NCBI GenBank assembly: GCA_031460175.1
Contig: JAVKGW010000009.1
Span: 18,065-82,064, forward strand
DNA: 64,000 bases
Direction: 5' to 3'
Source of the DNA: Armatimonadota bacterium
Lineage (GTDB): Bacteria > Sysuimicrobiota > Sysuimicrobiia > Sysuimicrobiales > Sysuimicrobiaceae
In this document: positions 55,569 to 63,512 of the stretch, in pieces
How positions within the stretch are numbered: position 1 is the stretch's first letter
Layout: each line of letters opens with the position of its first letter
Made by a program: the position numbers and the translations under genes
The notes under the pieces: generated by a model
Databases searched by the model: none
Told to the model about the DNA's origin: nothing
The model's input: only the letters and a program-made list of their open reading frames with translations

Positions 55569-56510
55569 ATGGACTACGGGCCCCTGAAGGTCTTCTCGGG
55601 AACCGCGAACCCCGGTCTTGCCCAGGAGATCGTGGACTATCTGGAGATCCCCCTCGGCAGGGTCTACATCCGGCGGTTCGCGGACGGGGAGATCTATGTG
55701 CGGTACGAGGAGAACGCCCGCGGGGTCGATGCCTTCGTGGTCCAGCCCCTGTGCCATCCGGTGAACGAGAACCTGGTGGAGCTTTTGATCATGATCGATG
55801 CCCTCCGCCGGGCCAGTGCGGGCCGGATCACCGCGGTGATCCCGTATTACGCGTACGCACGTCAGGACCGGAAGTCTGCTCCCCGGGAGCCCATCTCCGC
55901 GCGCCTGGTGGCGGATCTCCTCACGGTGGCGGGGATCCATCGGGTACTCACCATGGACCTGGACGCGGACCAGATCGAGGGCTTCTTCACCGTGCCCGTG
56001 GACCACCTGCGGGCCCTGCCCCTCTTCGCGGAGGCCCTCCGGCAGCGGCAGATCCCGGATGGCGTGGTGGTGGCACCGGATGACGGAGCGGTGAAGCAGG
56101 CCAAGCGCCTCGCGGATCGTCTGGGCCTGCCCCTGGCGGTGGTCTTCCAGCGCAGGGCCGAGGGCGGCAAGACCCCGGTCCAGCTGGTGGGGGAGGTCGA
56201 AGGACGCACCCCCATCCTCATCGACCGGATGGTCGCCACCGCGGAGACGGTGGAGGTGGCGGTGGAGGCCCTGCTACGGGCGGGAGCGCGGCCGGAGGTG
56301 TACGTGTGCGCCACGCATCCCGTCCTGACCCCGGGAGCCCTTGACCGGCTCGCCCGTCCGGAGATCCGCGAGCTCCTGGTGACGAACACCATCCCGGTAA
56401 GCGAGGAGAGACGGCTGCCGAACGTCACGGTGCTCTCCGCGGCGCCCCTGCTGGCGGAGGCCATCCGCCGCATCCACGCCGATCAGTCCGTGAGCGCCCT
56501 GTTCACGTAA
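55569..56510 (+). CDS. prs: Ribose-phosphate pyrophosphokinase (PRPP synthetase), divergent active-site loop
   Basis: The protein has 313 residues from ATG 55569 (GTG 55551 is the alternative). FADGEIYVRYEENARG, YYAYARQDRKSAPREPISAR and MDLDADQIEGFF are conserved Prs regions. The ribose-5-phosphate loop, canonically DDMIDTAGT, reads DRMVATAET (DNA: GACCGGATGGTCGCCACC). The second and third Asp and the Gly are replaced. SPDxGGVxRAR is also changed to APDDGAVKQAK. Either a divergent Prs or a catalytically impaired homologue. It lies before gltX, 30 bp after spoVS. Confidence 0.85.
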   Translation: MDYGPLKVFSGTANPGLAQEIVDYLEIPLGRVYIRRFADGEIYVRYEENARGVDAFVVQPLCHPVNENLVELLIMIDALRRASAGRITAVIPYYAYARQDRKSAPREPISARLVADLLTVAGIHRVLTMDLDADQIEGFFTVPVDHLRALPLFAEALRQRQIPDGVVVAPDDGAVKQAKRLADRLGLPLAVVFQRRAEGGKTPVQLVGEVEGRTPILIDRMVATAETVEVAVEALLRAGARPEVYVCATHPVLTPGALDRLARPEIRELLVTNTIPVSEERRLPNVTVLSAAPLLAEAIRRIHADQSVSALFT

Positions 56511-56535
56511 TCTGGCTTGTCCCGGGAGGAGGAGG

Positions 56536-58053
56536 ATGCCTGTTCGGACGCGGTACGCGCCGAGCCCCACGGGGTTCCTGCACGTGGGCGGGGCCTGGAA
56601 CGCCTTCTTCAACTGGCTGTTCGCCCGCCACCACGGAGGCGTCTTCGTGCTCCGCATCGAGGACACGGACCGCTCCCGGTCCACGGTGGAATACGAGCAG
56701 GCCATCTGCGAGGACCTGCGGTGGCTGGGGATTGACTGGGACGAAGGCCCGGACGTGGGAGGTCCCTACGGCCCCTACCGGCAGACGGAACGGGGAGAGA
56801 TCTACGCCCGCTATGTGGAGGAGTTCTTGCGCCGGCAGGTCGCCTACCCGTGCTACTGCACTCCCGAGGAGCTATTGGCGGAGCGACGGCGGGCGGAGGC
56901 GGAGCACCGGCCTCCCCGGTACTCCGGTCGGTGCAGGCACCTGGATGACGGAGAGCGCGCGAGGTTGCAGGCGGAGGGCCGGCGGCCGGCGCTGCGGTTT
57001 CACGTGGAGCGGTTCCGGGATCCCGCCCTCAAGGACAGGGAGTGGCTGCAGGAACGGGAAGGGCGTCGGGTGGTGGTGGTCCAGGACCTCATCCGGGGGG
57101 AGGTGGTCTTCGACCTCGCGGAGATCGACGACTTCATCATCGTGCGCTCCGACGGTACGCCTCTCTATAACTTCGCGAACGTGGTGGACGACCACACCAT
57201 GGGCATCACCCACGTCCTGCGGGGCGTAGAGCACTTGGTGAACACCCCCCGCCAGCTCCTCATGTACCATGCCCTGGGCTGGGAGCCCCCCGCCTTCGCC
57301 CACCTCCCGGTCCTCCTGGGACCGGACCGGAAGAAGCTCAGCAAGCGGCACGGGGACACCGCCCTCCGGGAGTACCGGGACGAGCTCTTCCTGCCCGAGG
57401 CCTTACGGAATTTCTTCGCGCTGCTGGCCTGGTACCCGGAGGACGGCCGGGAGCTCTTCCACACGGAGGAGCTCATCGAGCGCTTCGACATCCGGGAGCT
57501 CAAGGGCGCAAGCCCCGTATTCGACCGTCAGAAGCTCGTCTGGATGAACGGGGAGTACTTGCGCCAGCTGCGGGAATCCAACCCCGATCGGCTCGTCGAC
57601 CTGGTCAGCGCCTACCTGGTCCGCCAGGGGCTGCTGACGGAGCCGGTGGGGGAGGCGGAACGGGCCCTGGTGCGACGGGTGATCGGAATCCTGGGCGACC
57701 GGCTGAAAGTGGGGTCCGACCTGCTCGCCTACGCGGACTTCTTCTTCCTGGATCGGCCCCGCTATGATCCCCAGGCGGTGGCCAAGCATCTCGTGGGCGC
57801 TTCCGAGCTCCTGGCGGAGGTGCGGGCGGCCCTGGAGCCCCTAGAGCCCTTTACCGCGGATCGCATCGAGCAGGCCCTCCGGGCACTTGCGGAGGCCTCG
57901 GGACTTGGGATGCGGGCGGTGGTGCACCCCGTGCGGGTGGCCCTCACCGGGCGGACGGTGGGGCCCGGGCTGTTTGAGCTCATGGAGGTCCTGGGAAAGG
58001 AGCGGGTGCTGCGGCGGCTGGAAGAGGCCCGGTCCCTCGCGGGAACGGCGTAG
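56536..58053 (+). CDS. gltX: Glutamyl-tRNA synthetase
   Basis: The protein has 505 residues. Class I motifs are YAPSPTGFLHVGG (HIGH variant HVGG at 16-19) and KKLSKRHGD (KMSKS variant). It charges tRNA-Glu, and in organisms lacking GlnRS also tRNA-Gln, which is then amidated. Both tRNAs are encoded directly downstream (58111-58275), a functional grouping. No T-box leader fits in the 25-bp upstream gap. Confidence 0.97.
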   Translation: MPVRTRYAPSPTGFLHVGGAWNAFFNWLFARHHGGVFVLRIEDTDRSRSTVEYEQAICEDLRWLGIDWDEGPDVGGPYGPYRQTERGEIYARYVEEFLRRQVAYPCYCTPEELLAERRRAEAEHRPPRYSGRCRHLDDGERARLQAEGRRPALRFHVERFRDPALKDREWLQEREGRRVVVVQDLIRGEVVFDLAEIDDFIIVRSDGTPLYNFANVVDDHTMGITHVLRGVEHLVNTPRQLLMYHALGWEPPAFAHLPVLLGPDRKKLSKRHGDTALREYRDELFLPEALRNFFALLAWYPEDGRELFHTEELIERFDIRELKGASPVFDRQKLVWMNGEYLRQLRESNPDRLVDLVSAYLVRQGLLTEPVGEAERALVRRVIGILGDRLKVGSDLLAYADFFFLDRPRYDPQAVAKHLVGASELLAEVRAALEPLEPFTADRIEQALRALAEASGLGMRAVVHPVRVALTGRTVGPGLFELMEVLGKERVLRRLEEARSLAGTA

Positions 58054-58067
58054 CGGGCCGGAGGCGT

Positions 58068-58097
58068 TTGACAGCGCAGGCGGAGTTCGGGAATAAT
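58068..58097 (+). promoter_or_regulatory. Promoter of the tRNA-Gln/tRNA-Glu genes
   Basis: A perfect -35 TTGACA (58068-58073), an 18-bp spacer and a -10 AATAAT (58092-58097, 5 of 6) place the start about 7 bp after the -10, just before the tRNA-Gln 5' end at 58111. This is the best sigma-70-type promoter in the window together with the -35 at 63369. Confidence 0.8.
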
Positions 58098-58110
58098 GGT
58101 GGGCGGCCGG

Positions 58111-58184
58111 TGGGGGATCGTCTAACGGTAGGACAACGGGCTCTGGACCCGTTAGTGGAGGTTCGAATCCTCCTCCCCCAGCCA
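58111..58184 (+). tRNA. tRNA-Gln (anticodon CTG)
   Basis: The 74-nt gene includes an encoded CCA. The acceptor stem pairs TGGGGGA with TCCCCCA. The anticodon arm reads CGGG-CTCTGGA-CCCG with CTG. The T arm is GGAGG-TTCGAAT-CCTCC, and G is the discriminator. It is preceded by a strong promoter and followed 15 bp later by tRNA-Glu. Confidence 0.95.
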
Positions 58185-58199
58185 GGGTCAGCGGTGGGT

Positions 58200-58275
58200 G
58201 GCCCCATCGTCTAGAGGCCTAGGATACCGCCCTCTCAAGGCGGAGACGGGGATTCGAATTCCCCTGGGGCCACCA
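58200..58275 (+). tRNA. tRNA-Glu (anticodon CTC)
   Basis: The 76-nt gene includes CCA. The acceptor stem pairs GGCCCCA with TGGGGCC. The anticodon arm is CCGCC-CTCTCAA-GGCGG with CTC, and the T arm is GGGGA-TTCGAAT-TCCCC. It sits immediately left of a tyrosine integrase gene (58307), the usual arrangement for an element inserted in a tRNA 3' end. Confidence 0.95.
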
Positions 58276-58279
58276 ACTC

Positions 58280-58302
58280 AAACCCGCACGGTGTCTGGGT
58301 TT
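58280..58302 (+). terminator. Weak stem-loop after the tRNA genes
   Basis: AAACCC (58280-58285) pairs with GGGTTT (58297-58302) around an 11-nt loop, five bases after the tRNA-Glu CCA. There is no U tract beyond the TTT of the stem itself, so it is a weak terminator candidate. It lies between tRNA-Glu and the convergent integrase end. Confidence 0.35.
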
Positions 58303-58306
58303 CGGC

Positions 58307-59509
58307 CTATCCCCCCACCCCCGGGGTACCCTCGGAAGAGGGGAGTTGCCGCCAAACTGCCGCCAGGCCGCAGGAGCGGAGGATCCGGTCCAGGCGGTCC
58401 AGCGCCTCCTGCTGGGCGGCCCGGATGGTGTGGGCGTAGGTGTTGAGGGTCACGGTGGGGGTGGAGTGCCCCAGGACCGTGGAGACCGTCTTCACGTCCA
58501 CCCCGCCCTTGAGGAGGGTGGTCCCCACGTGGTGGCGGAGGTCGTGGAAGCGGACCTTGATCCCTGCCCCCCGCATGGCGCGTTCGAAGGCGTGGGTGAA
58601 GGCCTGCGGGGACCAGGGCCTGCCGGTGGGGTCCGGGAACACGAGGTCGTTGTCCTCCCAGTCTGGACCGGCCCGGAGGCGCTCTGAGGCCTGGTGTCTG
58701 CGGTGGGCCCGGAGCACCTCCGCCGCCAGGGAGGGGAGGGGGAGCATCCGCCTGGCCTTCGCCGACTTCAGGTCCTTCATCCGGATCCCGGCCCGGGTCT
58801 GCTCCAGGGCCCTGGTGATGGAGATCGTCCCGGAGTCCAGGTCCACGTCGCTCCACTTCAGGGCCAGGACTTCCCCTCTCCGGAGGCCCAGGATGGCCGC
58901 GAGGGCGGTGGGCGCGAAAAGCCGCGTGTCCTTTGTCGCCTCCAGGATCCTCCGGACCTCCTCCGGGTCGGGAGGACAGATCTCGGGTATCTCGACCCGA
59001 GGCGGAGTCACTCCGTCGCAGGGGTTGGTGCCGAGCAGACCCCACCTGCGGGCCAGGTTGAAGGCTCGGTGGAGGACCACGTGCACCTTGCGGACAGTGG
59101 CCGCAGAAAGACCGCCTTCACCGCGCCTCCGGCCGGAACTCATCAGTTGGGTGTACAGGTCCTGGATGTGCAGGGGGCGGAGCCGGTGGAGGGGGACCGA
59201 CCCGATCCGGGGCACGATGTAGTCCCGGATGATCTCCCGGTAGCGCTCCCCGGTCCGTGGGGAGACGGACGAGGCCACGTAGTCCCGCAGGAACTTCTCC
59301 AAAAACTCCTTTACGGTGATCCGGGCCGGGTCTACGTAGCCCCCGGTGTGGACCTCGTGCAGGAGTTTTGCGAGTTCCCGCTCGGCGGTCTTCCGGTCGC
59401 CCCGAACGGTACGGGTCACCCGGACATACCGGTTGCGGGCCGGATCCCACCCGCACCGCACCGAGATCTCCCACGAACTCCGACCCCGACGACGGATGTA
59501 GCCCGGCAT
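58307..59509 (-). CDS. Tyrosine recombinase / phage-type integrase
   Basis: The protein has 400 residues from ATG 59509 with a perfect AGGAGG site; the longer frame is unsupported. An Arm-type N-terminus (IRRRGRSSWEISVRCGWDPA) and a core-binding domain (FLEKFLRDYVASSVSPRTGE) precede the catalytic domain. The catalytic Arg is in ILGLRRGEVLALKWSDVD, HDLRH supplies His/Arg, then LGHSTPTVTLNTYAH supplies His and Tyr. The set is complete. It is placed 31 bp from the 3' end of tRNA-Glu with its C-terminus toward the tRNA, so tRNA-Glu is the probable attachment site of an integrated element extending rightward. No copy of the tRNA 3' end was seen to the right within the window. Confidence 0.92.
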   Translation of the reverse strand: MPGYIRRRGRSSWEISVRCGWDPARNRYVRVTRTVRGDRKTAERELAKLLHEVHTGGYVDPARITVKEFLEKFLRDYVASSVSPRTGERYREIIRDYIVPRIGSVPLHRLRPLHIQDLYTQLMSSGRRRGEGGLSAATVRKVHVVLHRAFNLARRWGLLGTNPCDGVTPPRVEIPEICPPDPEEVRRILEATKDTRLFAPTALAAILGLRRGEVLALKWSDVDLDSGTISITRALEQTRAGIRMKDLKSAKARRMLPLPSLAAEVLRAHRRHQASERLRAGPDWEDNDLVFPDPTGRPWSPQAFTHAFERAMRGAGIKVRFHDLRHHVGTTLLKGGVDVKTVSTVLGHSTPTVTLNTYAHTIRAAQQEALDRLDRILRSCGLAAVWRQLPSSEGTPGVGG

Positions 59510-59510
59510 C

Positions 59511-59762
59511 CTATACCTCCTCTTCCCGAAGGCGCCTGGCTTGTTTCCTGGCCTCGCGCCTCTGCTCATTCACCTTGTCCTTTCTCAAGGACCACTGGTA
59601 ACGCCAGTAGCACCGGCGGCTGCAGAACCGCTTTCGGGTCAGCCCGACGAAGTGCTGACCGCAGACCAGGCAGCGGCCCTCCGCCTTCTTACGGGCCGCG
59701 GCGAGAAGTCGTGCGCTCTCCCTGAGGTCCACCGGCTCTAACCTATCACCCCCTTGAGGCAC
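59511..59762 (-). CDS. Small zinc-finger protein co-transcribed with the integrase
   Basis: The frame has 83 residues. GRCLVCGQHFVGLTRKRFCSRRCYWRYQW gives a CxxC...CxxxC zinc knuckle, followed by a very basic tail (RKDKVNEQRREARKQARRL). The stop is 1 bp before the integrase start. The first possible start is GTG 59762; a later GTG (59732) is also possible. A small DNA-binding accessory or excisionase-like role is an inference from its place ahead of the integrase. Confidence 0.6.
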   Translation of the reverse strand: MPQGGDRLEPVDLRESARLLAAARKKAEGRCLVCGQHFVGLTRKRFCSRRCYWRYQWSLRKDKVNEQRREARKQARRLREEEV

Positions 59763-60009
59763 TTATCAAGCGCTCATAATGTGCAGAGAGCGGAGGGGTA
59801 CGAGTTCGTGGCATCTGGGGAAACCGGTGGGTTCTGCTGCGTTCCTGGCTGGGACTCCCGGATTTTTGTCCGCGCGTGCGTGCCGCTGCGGGGGCGGTTC
59901 CGCAGGCCGCGCGGAAGATTTTGCCGGGTCTACCCCAGCGCACCGCAAGGCCGCGCCCTCGCTCCACCGCAGCTCACCACCCAGCGGCCGGACGTGCGGA
60001 CGCGCTCGT
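59763..60009. other. Intergenic stretch without recognisable genes
   Basis: Between the zinc-finger gene and the first gene remnant I find no coding frame with family motifs on either strand. Short open frames are G+C-driven. It probably holds the integrase operon promoter (minus strand) and eroded element DNA. Confidence 0.4.
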
Positions 60010-60192
60010 TCACAGCGTCCTTCCCCGATGCCGCGGGCGGAGCCTCCTCCGCTCCGCCAGGCCCCCCGCCGCCCGCTCCAGTTCCGCCAGGTCCGCTTCG
60101 CCCAACTCGTACCGCGCGATCCGGCGAAGCAGCCGCACCGCCGCAGGGTGCCGCTTCACGTACTCCTCGGTCTCCCGTGGGCGAGCCGCCCC
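60010..60192 (-). pseudogene. C-terminal remnant of an unidentified protein
   Basis: On the minus strand a frame ending in TGA at 60010-60012 encodes a plausible helical protein tail (ETEEYVKRHPAAVRLLRRIA, then YELGEADLAELERAAGGLAE). No start is available, because it is cut at the border of the transposase remnant at 60201. I could not assign the family. Probably a gene truncated by the insertion sequence. Confidence 0.35.
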
Positions 60193-60200
60193 GGGGCAGC

Positions 60201-60434
60201 TGCGCCGAGCGGTTCATCCGCACGCTCAAGGAGCAGTGCATCTGGTCGCGCGCGTGGGAGACGATCGAGGAGCTGCGCGAAGGCGTCCGAGCCTTCGTCG
60301 AGCTCTCCAACACCCGCTGGCTCATCGAACGACACGGACACCGCACCCCACGCGAGGCCTACCTGGCAGCGACGGCGAAGGCTGCGGCATAATGAACAAG
60401 GTCGAGACGTGTCCAAGGAACCGGGGCCGCTGAA
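60201..60434 (+). mobile_element. Remnant of an IS3/IS481-type insertion sequence (transposase 3' end)
   Basis: CAERFIRTLKEQCIWSRAWE and ELSNTRWLIERHGHRTPREA are the end of an integrase-core (rve) transposase. The coding remnant ends with a TAA stop at 60392. The following bases (GTGTCCAAGGAACCGGGGCC, 60410-60429) resemble the terminal inverted repeat of such elements. The 5' part, including most of the DDE core, is missing, so the element is dead. Confidence 0.7.
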
Positions 60435-60517
60435 GGGGCTCTTTAGCCGGAGCGGGAGCGCTGCACGACCCTGCTGTCGGCATCTACCAGTACGATCGTG
60501 GTAGGGGGTGACTCGCC

Positions 60518-61464
60518 GTGGCCGGGAAGGGTGCAGGGATCACGATCAGGCTGACTGGCCCCGCGGTGGCGCAGGGTCGGATCCCCGTCGATGACCTGGT
60601 TCTCCTGGCGCGCCAAGTCCAGGCGGCGGTCGAACGCATCGCCCTTGTCCTTCGCGGCGAGAGCGGCATGAAGCCGGGCCGGCGGCCGGCGGAGGTTGAG
60701 AGGCTCACAAGGTTGGAGGTCGTCGGCCTCGGACGGGGCAGCGTGGTGTTGCAGCTCGACCTCGCCCGGGACCAGCAGGCCCTTGAGGGCCTGGATTTGG
60801 GCGAAGAGGCAACCAAGGCGTGGGTGGAAGGGCTCGACACGCTCCAGGCGAAGGGGCTGGTTCCACCGGGATGGGATACCGGCGCGCTCCTCGCCTGGCG
60901 TGAGACGGCCGCGCTGTACCGACGCGGTGTGGAGAGCATCGAGGTCGTCGCTTCTCTGACCAACTACCGTCGGTCCACGCGTGTCGGACCCGATCTGGGG
61001 GACCGAATCGTTCGGCTGATTTCGCGACCGTCGACGAACTCGCGGGTGGTGGAGGGCCGGCTGCTGATGGCGGACTTCAAAGAGACCGCAGCCCGCTGCC
61101 GCATCCATCCTCCCATGGGGCCTCCTGTCGAGTGCACCTTCGATGAGGGGCACAGGCAAGCGGTGCTTGATGCGCTGACGAAGCACGTGCGAGTCACCGG
61201 CGAGGCCGAGATCGATCCTGAAACCTCTCGGATCAAGCGATTGTCGCTCGCCGACATCGAGATCCTCGACTCCAGCGACGGGGGGGCGTCTCGTTCCCAT
61301 TCTGGGAGCCCCTGTCGGTGGACGAGCTGGCTGAGGTTCAGGGCGTCGCGCCTGTCGAGAGTCTGGAGAGCCTGCGCGCCGACTTCTGGCCGGACGATCT
61401 CTCCGTCGATGACTTCCTGTCGTTGATCCGCCCGGGCTCCACCAGGCGCGAGACGGGCGGATGA
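60518..61464 (+). pseudogene. Frameshifted antitoxin-like gene upstream of a PIN toxin
   Basis: A GTG start at 60518 (GGGGGTGA six bases upstream) opens a frame whose sense lasts until IEILDSSDGG. The sequence there is a run of seven G (61270-61276). After it the conserved continuation is in another frame: GVSFPFWEPLSVDELAEVQG and DFWPDDLSVDDFLSLIRPG, ending at TGA 61464. The last segment resembles the toxin-binding tail of PIN-domain antitoxins. One base too many in the G run would explain it (mutation or sequencing error); programmed slippage is a remote option. The 250-residue N-terminal domain is unfamiliar, unusual for a VapB-type antitoxin. Confidence 0.6.
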
Positions 61465-61467
61465 GAC

Positions 61468-61843
61468 TTGACGGGGACGGTCCTCCTCGACACCGATGTC
61501 TTCTCGTATCTCGCGAAGGGCGAGCCCTCATCTCGAAGGGCGGCGGCTCTGCCTGTCATTCGCCACCGTCGCCGAGATATACAAGGGCTTCTACAAGCAC
61601 CGCTTGGCAGAGGCTCGCATGGCGAAGGTGGAGGAGCACCTGAAGAATTTCGTCGTCATCCCCTACGACTTCGAGCTTTCTCGCGTGTGTGGCCGGATCA
61701 TGGCCGACCGCGAATCCTCCGGACACCGGATGGAGGAGTTCGACGCTTGGATCGCGGCGACTGCCGTCAGGCACGGCATGCCCCTGGTCACGAACAACCG
61801 GCGGCACTTCGAAGGTATCGAAGGCCTCGCCCTCGTCTCGTAG
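61468..61843 (+). pseudogene. Frameshifted VapC-type PIN-domain toxin
   Basis: A TTG start at 61468 gives VLLDTDVFSYLAKGEPS, the PIN N-terminus with the first Asp. The continuation PHLEGRRLCLSFATVAEIYK, the EEFDAWIAATAVRHGMPL segment and TNNRRHFEGIEGL is in another frame ending TAG 61843. The junction is near 61520-61540, where a small deletion is likely. The acidic PIN residues (Asp, Glu of AEIY, Asp of FDAW) are all encoded across the two frames. It lies 3 bp after the antitoxin-like gene. As read, the toxin cannot be made in one piece. Confidence 0.65.
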
Positions 61844-62296
61844 ATGACCCTCTCCGCGCCTTCCGCCGTTCGGCACGTGACCGAGCAGCACCAGCGGTTC
61901 CTGCGCAGGTCGTTCCGTTTCCTCGACCCCACCTGGGTGAGAAAGCCGCCGGGCTGTCCCGCCAGGCCCCACCCGGCAGGGGCGCACCTGCATGGGGGCG
62001 GGTCCCGCGCTGGTTGGGGGGAGCCTGCCGGGACCCCAGGGGGGCCTGGGGCTTCTGGACGGGACAGCTTTCCCGGTCAGAGCGGGGCCAGGCGTGAACG
62101 TCTTCGGTCTTACGGGACCGTCTTGTCAAGGAATTCCGGTCGTGGTGAACGGCCCCGTGGCCTGCGGGGACGGCCGCCACCTGGCCGCGGGGTCAGGCCG
62201 CGTGCTGCGCTACGAGCGGGACTGATCTCGTTCGTGTCGGTGGCGTCCGCTACGCTACAGCTCCTTCCCCACGTTCGGTCATCGTGGGGAGGTGTC
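61844..62296. other. 453-bp non-coding stretch between the PIN remnant and intI
   Basis: No protein motif is visible on either strand, although one frame stays open into intI. It holds two structural features: a hairpin CCCCAGG-GGGG-CCTGGGG at 62034-62051, possibly a terminator, and the hairpin at 62266-62290 before intI. It likely contains the intI promoter, which I cannot place. Confidence 0.45.
62266..62290 (+). promoter_or_regulatory. Hairpin covering the intI ribosome-binding site
   Basis: TCCCCACG (62266-62273) and CGTGGGGA (62283-62290) form a perfect 8-bp stem with a 9-nt loop. The intI ribosome site GGGGAGG (62286-62292) is mostly within the 3' arm, and ATG 62297 follows. Such a stem would hold back translation of the integrase. 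Inference from structure. Confidence 0.5.
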
Positions 62297-63382
62297 ATGG
62301 CAGAGCCGGATCCCCGACCGCTGGGGTTCTTTCCCGGATCGCCCGTCCCGCGCCTGTACGACCGCGTCGTGGCGGTGATGCGAACGCGCCGATACAGCCG
62401 CCGGACGGAGAAAGCGTACGCGTACTGGATCGGACGCTTCATCCGGTTCCGCGGCGGCGTCCACCCGCGCCTGCTGTCGGTGGAGGACGTCAGCGCGTTC
62501 CTGACGCACCTGGCGGTGGAGGAGCGGGTGGCGGAGTCCACCCAGAACCAGGCGCTGGCCGCGCTGCTGTTCCTCTACGACAAGGTGCTGAGCCAGCCGC
62601 TCCACCGGATCGAGGCAGTGGTGCGGGCGCAGAAGCCGAAGCGGCTGCCGGTGGTGCTGTCGCGCGAGGAGGTGGCGGTGGTGCTGCCGCTGGTGGGCGG
62701 CGTCCCCGGCCTGGTCAGCGCCCTCCTGTACGGCTCGGGAGCTCGAGTGGAGGAGGGGCTGTCGGTCCGGGTCAAGGACCTGGACTTCGACCGCGGCGAG
62801 CTGGTGATCCGCGACGGTAAAGGGATGAAGGACCGGGTGACGATGCTTCCGCAGTGCTTGCACGAGCCGCTGCGGGCGCACCTGCGCGTGGTGCGGAAGC
62901 AGCAGGTGGCCGACCTGGGGATGGGGTTGGGACGGGTGCCGCTCCCGGACGCTCTGGCGCGGAAGTACCCGAACGCGGACCGGGCGTGGGGCTGGCAGTG
63001 GGTCTTCCCGGCCTCGCGGCACTACACGGATCGTGTGACGGGGATCCGCCACCGGCATCATCTGCACGCCTCGGTCGTGGAGAAGGCGGTCCGGCAGGCT
63101 GCCCTGCGGGCGGGGATCGCCAAGCACGTGACGCCGCACACCTTCCGCCACTCGTTCGCCACCCATCTTCTGGAGGACGGCTACGACATCCGGACCGTCC
63201 AGGAGCTGCTGAGCCACCGCGACGTGCGCACCACGATGATCTACACGCATGTCCTGAACCGCGGCGTCCGCGGCGTCCGCAGCCCGCTGGACGGCCTGGG
63301 ACTGGGGCCGGATGGAAGCCGGCGCCGGACCGGGATTATCCGGCCCGCCCGGCAGGATAAGCCCCTGGTTGACAAGGGTTGA
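62297..63382 (+). CDS. intI: Integron integrase (IntI-type tyrosine recombinase)
   Basis: The protein has 361 residues from ATG 62297. The core-binding domain is [20 protein letters not shown]; the catalytic Arg is in [40 protein letters not shown] and [18 protein letters not shown] carry the His/Arg/His/Tyr residues. The IntI-specific additional region is present ([20 protein letters not shown], then [20 protein letters not shown]), which separates it from XerC/D. It recombines attI with cassette attC sites. Its base composition matches the host (40 of 60 G+C in 62761-62820). The cassette-like gene lies beyond its 3' end, the reverse of classical integrons. Confidence 0.92.
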   Translation: MAEPDPRPLGFFPGSPVPRLYDRVVAVMRTRRYSRRTEKAYAYWIGRFIRFRGGVHPRLLSVEDVSAFLTHLAVEERVAESTQNQALAALLFLYDKVLSQPLHRIEAVVRAQKPKRLPVVLSREEVAVVLPLVGGVPGLVSALLYGSGARVEEGLSVRVKDLDFDRGELVIRDGKGMKDRVTMLPQCLHEPLRAHLRVVRKQQVADLGMGLGRVPLPDALARKYPNADRAWGWQWVFPASRHYTDRVTGIRHRHHLHASVVEKAVRQAALRAGIAKHVTPHTFRHSFATHLLEDGYDIRTVQELLSHRDVRTTMIYTHVLNRGVRGVRSPLDGLGLGPDGSRRRTGIIRPARQDKPLVDKG

Positions 63383-63480
63383 CCGCCGGAGTACCCTGGC
63401 ACTTGGCTCGCGAGAGCAGCGGAGGGGGAAGGCGGTGCGGCTTATCCGGACCACGAGGCGGGTTATCCCGGTCTGGATAA
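63336..63480. repeat. Five TTATCC/GGATAA motifs around the end of intI
   Basis: TTATCC or its complement occurs at 63336-63341, 63355-63360, 63442-63447, 63463-63468 and 63475-63480. Two copies extend to TTATCCGG. The last three fall within 39 bp directly before the GTTAGGC core. Such clustering is unlikely by chance in G+C-rich DNA and resembles the accessory integrase-binding repeats of attI sites. Confidence 0.6.
63369..63397 (+). promoter_or_regulatory. Candidate cassette promoter (Pc) at the end of intI
   Basis: A perfect -35 TTGACA (63369-63374) is followed by exactly 17 bp and TACCCT (63392-63397), which shares T, A and the final T with TATAAT. It overlaps the intI stop codon and points toward the arsM gene. 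Integron cassette promoters often have TTGACA with a weaker -10. Function is inferred. Confidence 0.5.
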
Positions 63481-63493
63481 ACAGGAGTTAGGC
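63442..63493 (+). other. Candidate attI recombination site with GTTAGGC core
   Basis: GTTAGGC (63487-63493) matches the integron core GTTRRRY; cleavage falls between G and TTAGGC. The upstream bases AAACAGGAG-TTAGGC resemble the attI1/cassette junction (AAACAAAG-TTAGGC). Three TTATCC-type motifs precede it. Composition changes from G+C-rich to A+T-rich immediately to the right. No attC-type complement (GCCTAAC) is seen to the left, which fits an attI junction, not an attC one. Confidence 0.6.
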
Positions 63494-63512
63494 AGAATCA
63501 GGAGATGAGGAA

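Noticed and set aside
56511..56535. T-box leader for gltX
   Set aside because: Only 25 bp separate prs and gltX, too short for a T-box.
62034..62051. Hairpin CCCCAGG-GGGG-CCTGGGG as an attC site
   Set aside because: Lacks GTTRRRY/RYYYAAC ends and is too short; at most a terminator.
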